A DNA stretch of 64,000 nt from the NCBI GenBank assembly GCA_947492575.1, contig CANLNK010000001.1, positions 434,001 through 498,000 on the forward strand. Reading direction: 5' to 3'. The notes under the pieces are model-generated. The model had not been told where the DNA came from. It was given only the letters and a program-made list of their open reading frames with translations, and did no database searches. A program made the translations under genes and the position numbers. Numbering within the stretch: the first letter of the stretch is position 1; the number at the start of each line of letters is the position of its first letter. Below, piece after piece: positions 1 through 9,453 of this stretch. The stretch is from an uncultured Thalassotalea sp. Its GTDB lineage: Bacteria; Pseudomonadota; Gammaproteobacteria; Enterobacterales; Alteromonadaceae.

Positions 1-884
1 ATGTCATATTTTACGAGCGTCTTAGTTGTCGCGTAAGCTCTTGAGTTGGCTGCCGCAGCATCCTCGGGGCGCCAGCCCGGCGGCATAAACCATACTTTTA
101 ACTTGTTTAGCCAGCTTCGCGTATGCATCATGTCTTGCCATAAGTTGGTGTAGACTTGAAAATTCGCCCAAATGGGGTTCCAGCTTTTGAGTTGTTGGCT
201 TACTCCATAAACGGTTGTCAGATCAGGTTTTTCAGCTTGGAACGAACCAAAAATTTTGTCCCACAAAATAAATACACCGGCGAAGTTCTTATCAATATAG
301 TCTCTATTTAAGCCGTGATGCACTCTGTGGTGACTTGGCGTGACGAAAATTGCTTCAAACCATTGTGGTAGCTTGTCGATATGACGGGTATGAACCCAAA
401 ATTGATAGATTAAATTTAACGATGCACAAGCGATAAGTAGTGCTGGTGACACACCTAAGAAAGCAAGTGGTAAATAAATAATACCGGCAAAGAGAGCGGG
501 CGTACTGGTTTGGCGTAATGCTGTGGTTAAGTTGTATTCTTCGCTAGAGTGATGAACAACATGTGATCCCCACATAATATTGATGCGATGACTTAGTCGG
601 TGAACCCAATAGTAACCTAAGTCATAAAGGACAAATGCGGAAATTGCGACAAAATAGCTACTATCATCAAGGGTTAAAAACCGAAACTGCTCATAACAAA
701 ATACGTAAATAGACAGTGGAATAAGTGCCTTGAGAATACCGCTTGCCCGACTAAGTATGCCCAACTGCAGAGAGTTGATTGCATCGTTAAATCGATAATA
801 GCCTGTACCGCGGATCTTATCGGTTACTAGCTCAATAGCAATTAACAGGAAAAAAAAGGGAATCGCTGCAAGAATAAAATTCAT
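1..884 (-). CDS. Sterol desaturase / fatty acid hydroxylase family protein (3' end cut by window edge)
   Basis: Reading the minus strand from ATG at 884 gives an open frame with no stop before the left edge, about 294 codons. The product is an integral membrane di-iron oxygenase of the sterol desaturase / fatty acid hydroxylase superfamily. Direct evidence is the three-part histidine signature: HRLSH, then HVVHH, then HHRVHH, spread between hydrophobic segments as in ERG3/AlkB-like enzymes. The N-terminus is strongly hydrophobic. The substrate cannot be inferred; bacterial members hydroxylate lipids or hopanoids or are uncharacterised. The C-terminus lies outside the window. It is transcribed away from the thioredoxin-like gene at 1099. 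Confidence 0.85.
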   Translation of the reverse strand, partial: MNFILAAIPFFFLLIAIELVTDKIRGTGYYRFNDAINSLQLGILSRASGILKALIPLSIYVFCYEQFRFLTLDDSSYFVAISAFVLYDLGYYWVHRLSHRINIMWGSHVVHHSSEEYNLTTALRQTSTPALFAGIIYLPLAFLGVSPALLIACASLNLIYQFWVHTRHIDKLPQWFEAIFVTPSHHRVHHGLNRDYIDKNFAGVFILWDKIFGSFQAEKPDLTTVYGVSQQLKSWNPIWANFQVYTNLWQDMMHTRSWLNKLKVWFMPPGWRPEDAAAANSRAYATTKTLVKYD

Positions 885-1098
885 ATCATTAACCAACTGA
901 CAAATACATAATAGGCAAGCGCCCAGTTTGTTCATTACTATATTAACTATAGGTAAAATAACTGTCGCTTTCATTGACATCATAGCGACACAAGTTGACT
1001 TTATGGCTCCGTAAAAGACATTTGTATTGCTAAAATTTAAACTTGCATGACAGCAGTAAAAAAACTCAATATAAAAATAATCAATGATTTAAGAGAGT

Positions 1099-1665
1099 AT
1101 GATGAAACGCATTTTGATTTCGTTAATGCTAGTTGGCGTTTTAGCCGGCTTGGCACTTTTGATGGGTGATACCTTATTACAAGACAAGACCGAAAGCGTG
1201 TTAAAAGCCCCTGGTCTTGAATTACAAGAGAGTGAGAAATCCTCGGTCATAAAGTCTGCAGACAATATGGTGGAGAGTGTTGAGGCGTTTCAACGCTTAC
1301 TTGCAACATATCAAGGTGACGTGGTGTATTTAGATTTTTGGGCATCTTGGTGTACTCCTTGTCGCGAGTCATTTCCTTGGATGAACGAAATGCAGGCTAA
1401 GTATCAAGATGCGGGCTTAAGAATTATCACGGTTAACCTTGATGTAAATAGAGAAAATGCAAATCAATTTTTAGTAAAGTTTCCAGCAACATTTGATGTG
1501 TTTTTTGATCCTAAAGGCCAAGTGGCGCGACATTATGACCTACCAGGTATGCCGAGTAGCATGATCTTTAACCGAGAAGGTAAGCTAATTGAGAGGCATG
1601 TTGGCTTTAACAAAGAAAAACAACATATGTACCAGTTGCAATTAGAAGACTTACTCAACGAGTAA
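1099..1665 (+). CDS. TlpA/ResA-like membrane-anchored thioredoxin-fold protein
   Basis: A 188-residue protein with an N-terminal hydrophobic anchor or signal (about residues 4-24) followed by a thioredoxin fold. The active site WCTPC lies near residue 85, and the cis-proline loop is in LPGMPSS near residue 152. Family knowledge: TlpA/ResA proteins act in the periplasm as thiol-disulfide reductases, often for cytochrome c or oxidative folding. There is no cytochrome maturation gene nearby, so the partner is unknown. Two adjacent ATG codons (1099 and 1102) follow an AGAGAG-type ribosome site; either may be used. The flanking genes are unrelated, so it is probably monocistronic. Confidence 0.85.
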   Translation: MMKRILISLMLVGVLAGLALLMGDTLLQDKTESVLKAPGLELQESEKSSVIKSADNMVESVEAFQRLLATYQGDVVYLDFWASWCTPCRESFPWMNEMQAKYQDAGLRIITVNLDVNRENANQFLVKFPATFDVFFDPKGQVARHYDLPGMPSSMIFNREGKLIERHVGFNKEKQHMYQLQLEDLLNE

Positions 1666-1867
1666 TTAGGTTAGATAATCCCTTTTATATTGCTGGCAAC
1701 CAGCTACATTTAATGCAATAGTTATGTGGAGTATGCCGCTCTTTACGGTGCACTTTTATGGCATTTGGGACTGCTTTGTTCAAGCTACAGTATGAATGAA
1801 CCGAAATGAACAATACGTTTTAATACTCTGATATCAATAATAATGTGCTTTCAACGGACTGGGTTAG

Positions 1868-4800
1868 ATGTTTAGTACGCATAACCTTATTGAAAACTTT
1901 AGTCGTCGCTATGTCATTGCATTAGTGCTTATTGCTGTGCTTATTACTAGCGCTTTACTCGTACTTCAAAAACAGAATCAAGTACAAGAAAATAATGCTG
2001 AAGTGATCAACCGTGCTGGTGAGCAGCGCATGCTCTCACAAAAAATTTCCAAGCTGATGTTAGAGCTGCGATTAGCACGCGAAACAGATAATCCGCCAGA
2101 TGCGGTTGTACGTCGGTTATCTGAAGCGGCAAGCCGTATGTCTAATAATCAAAGGTACCTTATTTCCCAGCTTCCATATTATGAAGATCAGGCAATGGTT
2201 GCCATTAACGATCTTTATTTTGGTGACACTATGCTTAATCGCCAAGTGGAAGATTATATAGCTTTAGCTCAAGAATATGCCGAGCAGCCCAGTGCTTTTG
2301 TCATTGGTACGGAATTAAGCACTTCTCTTTCATCAGAAAAGTTGCTGAAACAGCTAGATCATGTTGTGAAGCTCTTTGAACAAGGCGCATCTCGTGAAGT
2401 CGCTTTTTCACAGCAGGCCGCAACAATTATTTGGGCGTTGTTGATGCTCGTTGTCGTACTTGTCGCGCTCTACATATTTCGTCCGCTAGGCATTAAGTTG
2501 GCACATAGTTACAGCGAAATCGTTAATGAGCGCAATCGCATCGCTGAATTTCAGATGGCAATTAACAAGCACTCGCTTGTTGTCCAGCTTGATAGAAAAC
2601 GCCGCATTACGTTTTGCAATAAGCAGTATTTATCGCATTTTGGTTACGATGAAGAGGAGCTATTTGGACGCACTATTAATACATTACTCACTGATGAGAA
2701 TGATTGCTTTTGGTCGCAATGCAATGAAGACATAGCTGAAGGTGGTGTTTGGCGCGGTGAGGTGTGCAATAAATCAAAAAGTGGTCGAGTGTATTGGTTA
2801 CATACGACGGTTGTTCCGCTTAAAAACGATGACGATGTTATCGAAAGTTTTATCATCATCCAAAACGACATTACTGAGCGCAAACAAACCGAGTTTGCAT
2901 TGAAACAGTTACATGAAATCACCGCCGATTCCAATTTTCCACTAAATGAGAAAATTAGCCGATTATTAAAACTAGGCAGTGATTTGTTCCACTTGCCGTT
3001 TGGCATTGTCAGTGAGATCAAAGATGAACAGTATGTGATTGCTTATGCTCATTCTCCCAATGGCGAGCTGGCACCAGGCGATAGCTTTGATTTGAAGGAT
3101 ACATATTGCACCCATACATTAAGCGCTGATGGTCCAATAGCATTTCATAATGCGGGCAATAGTTCTATCGCTAAGCACCCGTGCTACGAGATATTCAAAC
3201 TCGAGAGTTATATTGGTGCGCCATTGTTTGTTGATGGTAAAGCGGTTGGAACAGTTAACTTCTCTAGCCCAGATGTATATTTGCAACCTTTTAATGACAG
3301 TGACATGGAGTTGGTTCGTCTAATTGCGCAGTGGATTGGCTTTGAGTTGATGCGGCAAAAACAACAGAGTCAAGTTCGTTCACAGCAACTACTCATGGAA
3401 CAAATAAGTCAACTTGCGCGCATAGGTGCGTGGGAAGTGGATTTAGTGGCGGAGTCGGTTCAGTGGTCATCAATGACCAAACAGATCCACGAAGTCCCTT
3501 CTGACTACACGCCAAACTTGAGCACTGGCATAATGTTTTATAAAGAGGGGAAAAGTAGAGAGCGCATCACAGAACTCATTGAACGGGCGATTGAAACGGG
3601 TGAGCAATTCCATGAAGAGTTAGAGCTCGTTACAGCAAAAGGTAATGATATTTGGGTCGCCGCAAAAGGTGAAGCTGTATTCAAAGATGGCGAATGTGTC
3701 AAACTTTATGGTTCATTCCAAGACATCACCGAGCGAGTTAAATCTCAGCGCCAACTAGCTAACAGTAATGAAAGCCTAGCGCTTATTATGCAGTCGACCG
3801 CCGTAGGAATTTGGGATTGGGACATTGATAGCGACACCATCGAGGTTAATGAACGTTTTGCAGAGATTATCGGCTATACCAAAGCAGAACTTGGCCAACT
3901 GACGCGGGAGTCGACTCGTCACTATGCTCACCCTGAAGACTTGAAAAAATCAGATGATATATTAAGCGAGCATTGGCAAGGTAGAACTGATAACTACGGC
4001 TGCGAACTGAGGCTTCGTCATAAGCAAGGTCATTGGGTTTGGGTGCTGCGTACGGGTAAAGTCGTTGACTGGTATGATTCAGGTGCGCCAAAGCGGATGA
4101 TAGGTATTCACTTAGATATCAGTGAGCAAAAAGCAGCAGAACTCGAAATTCAGGACAAAAATAGGCGGATGGGCCTTGCTGCAGATGCAGCTCAAATCGG
4201 TATTTGGGAATACGATGTATTAGCGCAAACCCTAAACTGGGATAAGTGGATGTACCGTATTTATGGCTTTGAAAATGCTCATTTTGATGAGGTTTACCCC
4301 GTTTGGCTACAAAGCTTACACCCCGAAGATAAAGACCGTGTCAGCCGCATATTTCATCATGCCATTGCGACGGGTGAGAAGTTTGAAACTCAGTTTCGGA
4401 TTCGTTGGCCTAACGGTGAAGTCAGACATATAAAAGCCTACGCTATTACTTTGTTTGACGAGTTGCATGGTGTTACCAATGTTGTTGGTGTGAATTATGA
4501 TATTACCCTTCGTGTTGAAAACGAAGCTGAGTTAACAGCCGCTAAAATTCAGGCTGAATCGGCAGCGAAAGCAAAAAATGAATTTCTCGCCAGTATGAGC
4601 CATGAAATCAGGACACCAATGAATGGCGTGCTGGGCATGCTTGAGTTTCTCGAAGATGAACCGTTAACAGCGGATCAACACCATCGTCTATCTTTGGCGC
4701 AAAGTAGTGCAAATTCATTGCTTAACTTAATCAATGACATCCTCGACTTTTCAAAGATAGATGCTGATAAGTTGGATATTGAATCGATTCCATTTGATTT

Positions 4801-6160
4801 ACGTAAAATGATGGGCGAATTAGTTGAGTCGCTGGCACCTCAGGCTCAGCGTAAAGGGCTTGAAATTGTTTTGGATACAGTCGCTGTCAGCGAAAGCCAA
4901 GTGTTGGGAGATCCCAGTAGGATAAGACAAATACTCAGTAACTTAACCAGTAACGCGATCAAGTTTACCCATGAAGGTGAAGTTGTCGTAAGTGCGCTTT
5001 TACAAGCTGATGGTGATGACGGGTGGCGCTTAAAGCTCAAAGTGAGTGATACCGGTATTGGTATTCCCAAAAATAAGCAAAAAGATTTATTCGATAGCTT
5101 TAGCCAAGTTGATTCATCAACAACTCGAAACTACGGTGGAACGGGGCTGGGGTTAGCGATTGTTAAAAAGCTTTGCCAGCGCATGAACGGTGATGTCAGT
5201 GTCATTAGTGAAGAAGGGAAAGGCAGTCACTTTATCTGTGATATCGGGGTTAAACGTACTAACCAAACCAATACGTTTATGCCTCAGGCGGATGTTAGCC
5301 AGTTAACTGTTTTAGTAGTTGATGATAACGCAACAAACCGAGATATTCTCGCTAAACAATTAGCCAAATGGGGAGCGAAAGTCAGTAAAGCTGATAGCGG
5401 TGCGAGCGCTATTTCGATGTGCCAGCAGCGTGAAGCTTTAGGCCAATTTCCATATGATATTGCTATTATTGATATGCAAATGCCGGAAATGAATGGCGAG
5501 CAATTGGCATTGAAATTTAATGAAATACCTGCGCTTTCGTCAATGAAATTCATCATGATGACGTCAATGCAAACCAAAGGTGATGGCAAACGTTTCGCTG
5601 AACTAGGGTTTAGTGGCTACTTTCCTAAACCTGCCACTACTGCTGACCTTTATGCTGCACTCAACATTATTGCCGACGATGGTGAGGCGTTGCGCCAGGC
5701 CAACCCATTGGTTACCCAACACTATATAAAAGAAATTCGTCATCCATCTGAGGTAGGCAAAGAGAAAGCATTCAGTTTAGAGAGGCTCAGTGTTCTTTTG
5801 GTCGAAGATAACCGAGTTAACCAAATGGTCGCAAAAGGTGTATTACAGAAACTCGGATTACATTGTGATATAGCCGTAAATGGTGTTGACGCCATTGAAA
5901 AGCTTAAACAGCATGAACAGCCATATGATGTGTTATTAATGGATGTGCAAATGCCTGAAATGGATGGTTATCAGGCGACAAAGCTTATTCGACAAGGTGA
6001 AGCGGGCTCGGTGCATCAAGACGTTATCATTATTGCTATGACAGCAAACGCTATGGCTGGCGATAAAGAGAAGTGTATAGAAGCAGGCATGAACGATTAT
6101 TTAACTAAGCCAATAAACACGGAATTGCTGAAAGAACGTTTAAGTTTTTATTTTCAGTAA
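1868..6160 (+). CDS. Hybrid sensor histidine kinase with PilJ-type sensor, multiple PAS, GAF and two receiver domains
   Basis: A 1430-residue inner-membrane hybrid kinase. Transmembrane helix 1 is near residues 14-32 and helix 2 near 183-205. Between them is a periplasmic segment beginning with the RAGEQRMLSQ motif typical of type IV pili methyl-accepting (PilJ/NarX-like) sensor domains. The cytoplasmic part contains a PAS domain (about 225-340), a GAF-like domain (350-500), three further PAS/PAC units (510-620, 635-750, 765-880), a HisKA H-box with phospho-acceptor His912 (SHEIRTPMNG), a HATPase domain with DTGIGI and GGTGLGL boxes, and two receivers with predicted phospho-acceptors Asp1202 and Asp1359. 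There is no C-terminal HPt domain, so phosphorelay would need an external HPt. No response regulator is adjacent. The signal is unknown. Confidence 0.9.
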   Translation: MFSTHNLIENFSRRYVIALVLIAVLITSALLVLQKQNQVQENNAEVINRAGEQRMLSQKISKLMLELRLARETDNPPDAVVRRLSEAASRMSNNQRYLISQLPYYEDQAMVAINDLYFGDTMLNRQVEDYIALAQEYAEQPSAFVIGTELSTSLSSEKLLKQLDHVVKLFEQGASREVAFSQQAATIIWALLMLVVVLVALYIFRPLGIKLAHSYSEIVNERNRIAEFQMAINKHSLVVQLDRKRRITFCNKQYLSHFGYDEEELFGRTINTLLTDENDCFWSQCNEDIAEGGVWRGEVCNKSKSGRVYWLHTTVVPLKNDDDVIESFIIIQNDITERKQTEFALKQLHEITADSNFPLNEKISRLLKLGSDLFHLPFGIVSEIKDEQYVIAYAHSPNGELAPGDSFDLKDTYCTHTLSADGPIAFHNAGNSSIAKHPCYEIFKLESYIGAPLFVDGKAVGTVNFSSPDVYLQPFNDSDMELVRLIAQWIGFELMRQKQQSQVRSQQLLMEQISQLARIGAWEVDLVAESVQWSSMTKQIHEVPSDYTPNLSTGIMFYKEGKSRERITELIERAIETGEQFHEELELVTAKGNDIWVAAKGEAVFKDGECVKLYGSFQDITERVKSQRQLANSNESLALIMQSTAVGIWDWDIDSDTIEVNERFAEIIGYTKAELGQLTRESTRHYAHPEDLKKSDDILSEHWQGRTDNYGCELRLRHKQGHWVWVLRTGKVVDWYDSGAPKRMIGIHLDISEQKAAELEIQDKNRRMGLAADAAQIGIWEYDVLAQTLNWDKWMYRIYGFENAHFDEVYPVWLQSLHPEDKDRVSRIFHHAIATGEKFETQFRIRWPNGEVRHIKAYAITLFDELHGVTNVVGVNYDITLRVENEAELTAAKIQAESAAKAKNEFLASMSHEIRTPMNGVLGMLEFLEDEPLTADQHHRLSLAQSSANSLLNLINDILDFSKIDADKLDIESIPFDLRKMMGELVESLAPQAQRKGLEIVLDTVAVSESQVLGDPSRIRQILSNLTSNAIKFTHEGEVVVSALLQADGDDGWRLKLKVSDTGIGIPKNKQKDLFDSFSQVDSSTTRNYGGTGLGLAIVKKLCQRMNGDVSVISEEGKGSHFICDIGVKRTNQTNTFMPQADVSQLTVLVVDDNATNRDILAKQLAKWGAKVSKADSGASAISMCQQREALGQFPYDIAIIDMQMPEMNGEQLALKFNEIPALSSMKFIMMTSMQTKGDGKRFAELGFSGYFPKPATTADLYAALNIIADDGEALRQANPLVTQHYIKEIRHPSEVGKEKAFSLERLSVLLVEDNRVNQMVAKGVLQKLGLHCDIAVNGVDAIEKLKQHEQPYDVLLMDVQMPEMDGYQATKLIRQGEAGSVHQDVIIIAMTANAMAGDKEKCIEAGMNDYLTKPINTELLKERLSFYFQ

Positions 6161-6308
6161 CTCAGCCCCCTAATTAATCTGATCTTTTTGCTACGGGTAG
6201 CGTAATTATCCTTAAAGCTCGAGCCTTATACTGACTAATGACCTCAAGTAAACGAGACATTCCGCCGATAACGTTCGTAGAGTGTCGACATTGAACGCAC
6301 TTACTTAA

Positions 6309-6322
6309 TGAAAGCGTTTTCA
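6309..6322. promoter_or_regulatory. LacI/GalR-family-like operator palindrome
   Basis: The sequence TGAAAGCGTTTTCA is an inverted repeat with TGAAA/TTTCA arms around a central GCGT, the usual shape of LacI/GalR-family operators. It lies about 78 bases upstream of the small gene at 6400. No LacI-family regulator is encoded in the window, so the cognate protein is unknown and the site could be fortuitous. Confidence 0.35.
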
Positions 6323-6399
6323 AATACCTTACGCGGTTGCCCAAGCCTTCATGGGCTGACAAACGATACATCTAATTTATCACACAATCGAGGTCACAC

Positions 6400-6738
6400 A
6401 TGACTAACGCTATTTCACGATATGTGCGCATGGATAATTGGATCTTTGAAATAAAGATGGTCCGCGCATTAAAAGTAGATAGCTATGGAAAGCCTTACGA
6501 AGCAATTGCTCAGCTAAATATAAATGGTGACTTCGGTTACTTAGACGGTGCTTTACATGCACACCAAGACTCATTTTCTCAAGAAGATATCGAAACTTTT
6601 ATAAAGATAAGCAAGGCGTTGAATCTTCAAAGCTTAAAGTTTGGTGAGCAATCGATAGCCTTGGATTTGGAAACAGCCGGAGAAGTATCTAAAGCAAAAG
6701 AGCCAGTAACACCGGGGAGTGTTAAGAAGATTGCATAA
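6400..6738 (+). CDS. Hypothetical protein, 112 residues
   Basis: I do not recognise this family. The protein is soluble, with no signal peptide or membrane segment. It has a mixed alpha/beta look: an N-terminal part around residues 10-55 that could form beta strands, an acidic helical part around 58-78, and a Lys/Pro-rich tail. A GAGGT ribosome site stands just upstream of the ATG. A LacI-type palindrome lies upstream at 6309. The gene stands alone between the hybrid kinase and the chemoreceptor, and about 500 bases without a gene follow it. Confidence 0.6.
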   Translation: MTNAISRYVRMDNWIFEIKMVRALKVDSYGKPYEAIAQLNINGDFGYLDGALHAHQDSFSQEDIETFIKISKALNLQSLKFGEQSIALDLETAGEVSKAKEPVTPGSVKKIA

Positions 6739-7248
6739 ATGTCAATTTATTGATCTTAGACAGAGAAATCTCTTAGGCGTTTACTGGTAAGACTTTGGCG
6801 TATTTTCGATAACATATTGTTAATAAAACTAATTGTTTTGACACTGTTTGTAACAAATTAATGCATCAAAAAGTGGAGCGAATCTTCGACAAGCTCCTTC
6901 CTTTCTTCCAAAATATTCTCCCGATATTTTATACAAGGTTAAGAAAATATCGGGATTTCTCGCCCCTACAGTTTCACCTGCTATAGTTGAATGAAAGACG
7001 TTTGAACAAGTAACGCCTTGATAGTTACAGCTTAATTACTTATCGACATAGCAAACGTTAGATATTAGTTGGTGTAAGCATAGTGAATAGCCCATTAACA
7101 AACGCCCGTATCGATATTGGTAGTTTGTTGTGTGAGCAAGGCTAAAAGTTTGCCAGGGCAATAGAGCTATTGTCACTTGCCCATTAGACCTGAATCTTTC
7201 GGCAGGTATAACAATAACGGATTTAAGTTAACAACAGTTTACGTATTT
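6739..7248. other. Intergenic region with one perfect inverted repeat
   Basis: This stretch has no convincing coding content. It contains a perfect inverted repeat (6920-6930 against 6944-6954) and presumably the promoter of the chemoreceptor gene. An in-frame TTG at 7177 could extend the chemoreceptor by 24 residues, but no ribosome site supports it and the extra residues do not resemble the family. Confidence 0.5.
6920..6954. repeat. Perfect 11-bp inverted repeat, 13-base loop
   Basis: The arms CCCGATATTTT and AAAATATCGGG are separated by 13 bases. There is no following T-tract on the plus strand. The short T run lies inside the arm, so it could act as a weak hairpin terminator for the gene ending at 6738 or as an operator for the gene at 7249. 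Confidence 0.5.
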
Positions 7249-8793
7249 ATGGCTAATTTAAACAGTACCGGTAAGGAAGTGACCTTCCAAGAAGAAGAGC
7301 AGTTAGTTTCAATTACAGACACCCGCGGGATCATCACATACGCAAATGACATTTTTTGTAGAGTTGCCGGGTACACACAAGAAGAGCTTATTGGTAAGCC
7401 TCACAATTTGGTGCGCCACCCTGACATGCCTAAAGCGGCTTTTGCAGATCTCTGGGATAAATTAAAGAACGGTAAATCTTGGCGTGGTTTCGTAAAAAAT
7501 CGCTGTAAGAACGGAGACTATTACTGGGTTGATGCGTTTGTCACACCGCTTTATCAAAATGGTGTGGTAACTGGCTACCAATCAGTTAGAACTAAACCCG
7601 AAAGAGCGCATGTAGAAAGTGCGTCTGAGCTTTATGACGCTATAAATCAAGGGAAGTCGGTCAGCGATTTTCACAATAATCGCTCGTTAAAACTAGGCTT
7701 GGCCGCTACAGCAACGGGGCTTTCAGCTTTGGCTGTAGGTATGTTAACTGGCAGTGTGTTAGCGGCGCTCGTGCCGTTCTTATTGGTTGCTGCTATGGTT
7801 GCAATTTTTTCTGAAGAACTCATCATTCTCCCTGGCTATGCGAAGGGTATTAAAGAGCGTTTTGATAGCCCAACGCGCTATATTGTTAGTGGCAAAGGGC
7901 AAATAGGCGTTATTGATTATCCGAGACAGCTATTGCGTGCCAAAGTGCGCACTATTTTAGGTCGAGGTAACGATTCAGGTAGTAGCCTTAAACATGTAGC
8001 AGATGAACTGCAGCATTCTGCTCGCAAATCATACGAAGGTATCATGGAGGAAAACTCTCATTTAGAACAGTTGGCTACCGCAATTACAGAGATGAGTAGT
8101 ACGATTGAGGAAGTAAGTCGCAATACTACCGGTGCTTACGACAAGGTGAGAGAAGTTCAAGATACGTGTAACAACGCTATTACTGATGTGAATTCTAGTC
8201 AGTCGAAGATTAGTGTACTTGCGTCTGAAGTTGAAAATGCTGCTGAAACAGCCAATACACTAGTTTCAGATGCTGACGAAATCGCGACAATTATGGCAGA
8301 GATTGAGGGGATTGCTGATCAAACGAATTTATTGGCACTAAATGCAGCAATAGAGGCGGCACGTGCTGGTGAACAAGGTCGAGGTTTTGCCGTTGTTGCC
8401 GACGAAGTAAGAACATTAGCAGCTCGCACTCAGTCTGCTACTGAGCAAATACAGGGTTCTGTAAGAGGTTTGCAGTCAACATTGCAATCGTGGAGCAAGT
8501 TAATGCTGACGAGTCGTGACAATGCTGAGCAATGCAACACAGAATCTACTCAAGCGAAGAAGTCGATGGATGACGTTATTGAACTAATGAACCAGCTTGG
8601 AGATGTTACCGCTCAAATATCCACAGCCTCTGAAGAACAAAGTGTCGTTGCTAATCAAATAACCCAAAGCGTTCATGTCGTTAGTGGTATCGCTAGCGAT
8701 AATTTAGAAATTGCGCGTTTAGTTGAAGCCAATGGCGATAAAGTCTTTGAAAACGTTGAAGACATTGAAGGGCTGAGCACTACGTTTAAGTAG
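7249..8793 (+). CDS. Aer-like methyl-accepting chemotaxis protein with N-terminal PAS domain
   Basis: About 514 residues from the chosen ATG; a TTG 72 bases upstream would give 538. The N-terminal PAS domain carries the Aer-type stretch [10 protein letters not shown] near residues 50-60 and is followed by a double hydrophobic segment (about 155-190). The C-terminal MCP signalling domain has the hairpin tip [20 protein letters not shown]. The architecture matches aerotaxis/energy taxis receptors, which sense redox through a PAS-bound FAD and signal to CheA/CheW. FAD binding is inferred from the family. No che genes are adjacent. The upstream start was rejected because the family begins just before the [12 protein letters not shown] segment. 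Confidence 0.88.
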   Translation: MANLNSTGKEVTFQEEEQLVSITDTRGIITYANDIFCRVAGYTQEELIGKPHNLVRHPDMPKAAFADLWDKLKNGKSWRGFVKNRCKNGDYYWVDAFVTPLYQNGVVTGYQSVRTKPERAHVESASELYDAINQGKSVSDFHNNRSLKLGLAATATGLSALAVGMLTGSVLAALVPFLLVAAMVAIFSEELIILPGYAKGIKERFDSPTRYIVSGKGQIGVIDYPRQLLRAKVRTILGRGNDSGSSLKHVADELQHSARKSYEGIMEENSHLEQLATAITEMSSTIEEVSRNTTGAYDKVREVQDTCNNAITDVNSSQSKISVLASEVENAAETANTLVSDADEIATIMAEIEGIADQTNLLALNAAIEAARAGEQGRGFAVVADEVRTLAARTQSATEQIQGSVRGLQSTLQSWSKLMLTSRDNAEQCNTESTQAKKSMDDVIELMNQLGDVTAQISTASEEQSVVANQITQSVHVVSGIASDNLEIARLVEANGDKVFENVEDIEGLSTTFK

Positions 8794-8800
8794 TGCTCGG
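8773..8800 (+). terminator. Hairpin overlapping the chemoreceptor stop codon
   Basis: GAGCACTAC (8775-8783) pairs with GTAGTGCTC (8790-8798) around a six-base loop, and the stem extends by two further pairs including one wobble. It overlaps the stop codon at 8791-8793. No good T-run follows, so it may be a weak or factor-assisted terminator or an mRNA 3'-end stabiliser. Confidence 0.45.
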
Positions 8801-8941
8801 TTCACAATGAACTGGCTAGGGTATTTGCAAATAGCAATGAAGCCGAGATTACTGCTTACTATTAATCCTGCACTCTAAGTCACCAACAAATGTTAAGACT
8901 GCGGCAATAGCATATTAATCAATGGTTTTCTCTGTATATAG

Positions 8942-9402
8942 TTAGTGAAAGCGGCAATGTCGCAAACTGGAGTGCCAGCTGAGAACGTTGTTATCGAAAT
9001 TACTGAGTCGGTCGCGATGTCATCTAATTTGCACATAAAGTCAGCGCTTGCTGCGCTAAGAGATTATGGTGTAAAAATAGCGCTGGATGATTTTTGTACT
9101 GGATTTTAATCTCTGAGCAACTTAATCGACTATACCGCTGATATCATTAAGATTGATAAGTCCTTTGTTGACCAAATACTCACACAGAACAACCATAGTA
9201 TTTTAACACAACTGTTGGTTGATTTAGCTGATAGGTTAGGGATGCAAGTTGTGGCTGAAGGCGTTGAAGAGCAAGATCAGCTTGAGAGGCTAAGAGAATT
9301 TGGTTGCCAACTTATTCAGGGTATTTTTATAGCCCAGCGGTGCCAATAGAAATGTGTATTGAACTACTTAACGGTGAAACACCACTTGCGCAACTATCGT
9401 AG
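8942..9402 (+). pseudogene. Remnant of an EAL-domain c-di-GMP phosphodiesterase
   Basis: Translating this apparently empty region gives clear EAL-domain C-terminal sequence: NVVIEITES, then ALDDFCTGF, then IIKIDKSFV, then VVAEGVEEQDQLERLREFG. The reading frame is broken by an in-frame TAA at 9107-9109, where the family has a serine after GF. A one-base deletion near 9320 follows; past it, the shifted frame resumes the family ending (YFYSPAVP) and stops at 9400-9402. The N-terminal half, including the catalytic EAL motif, is absent. This is a 5'-truncated, frameshifted relic of a cyclic-di-GMP phosphodiesterase and should be inactive. Confidence 0.85.
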
Positions 9403-9453
9403 TAGGCTTTGCAAGTACCCCACTTCAGAAAAGTAAAGTCCGCTTAGCAACAT

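Noticed and set aside
6174-6371. 65-codon minus-strand open frame downstream of the hybrid kinase
   Set aside because: It has no ribosome site, no recognisable domain and a composition unlike a structured protein; it overlaps the LacI-like operator and reads as chance.
7177-7248. TTG-started extension of the chemoreceptor
   Set aside because: There is no ribosome site and the extra residues do not resemble Aer-like N-termini; the ATG at 7249 fits the family.
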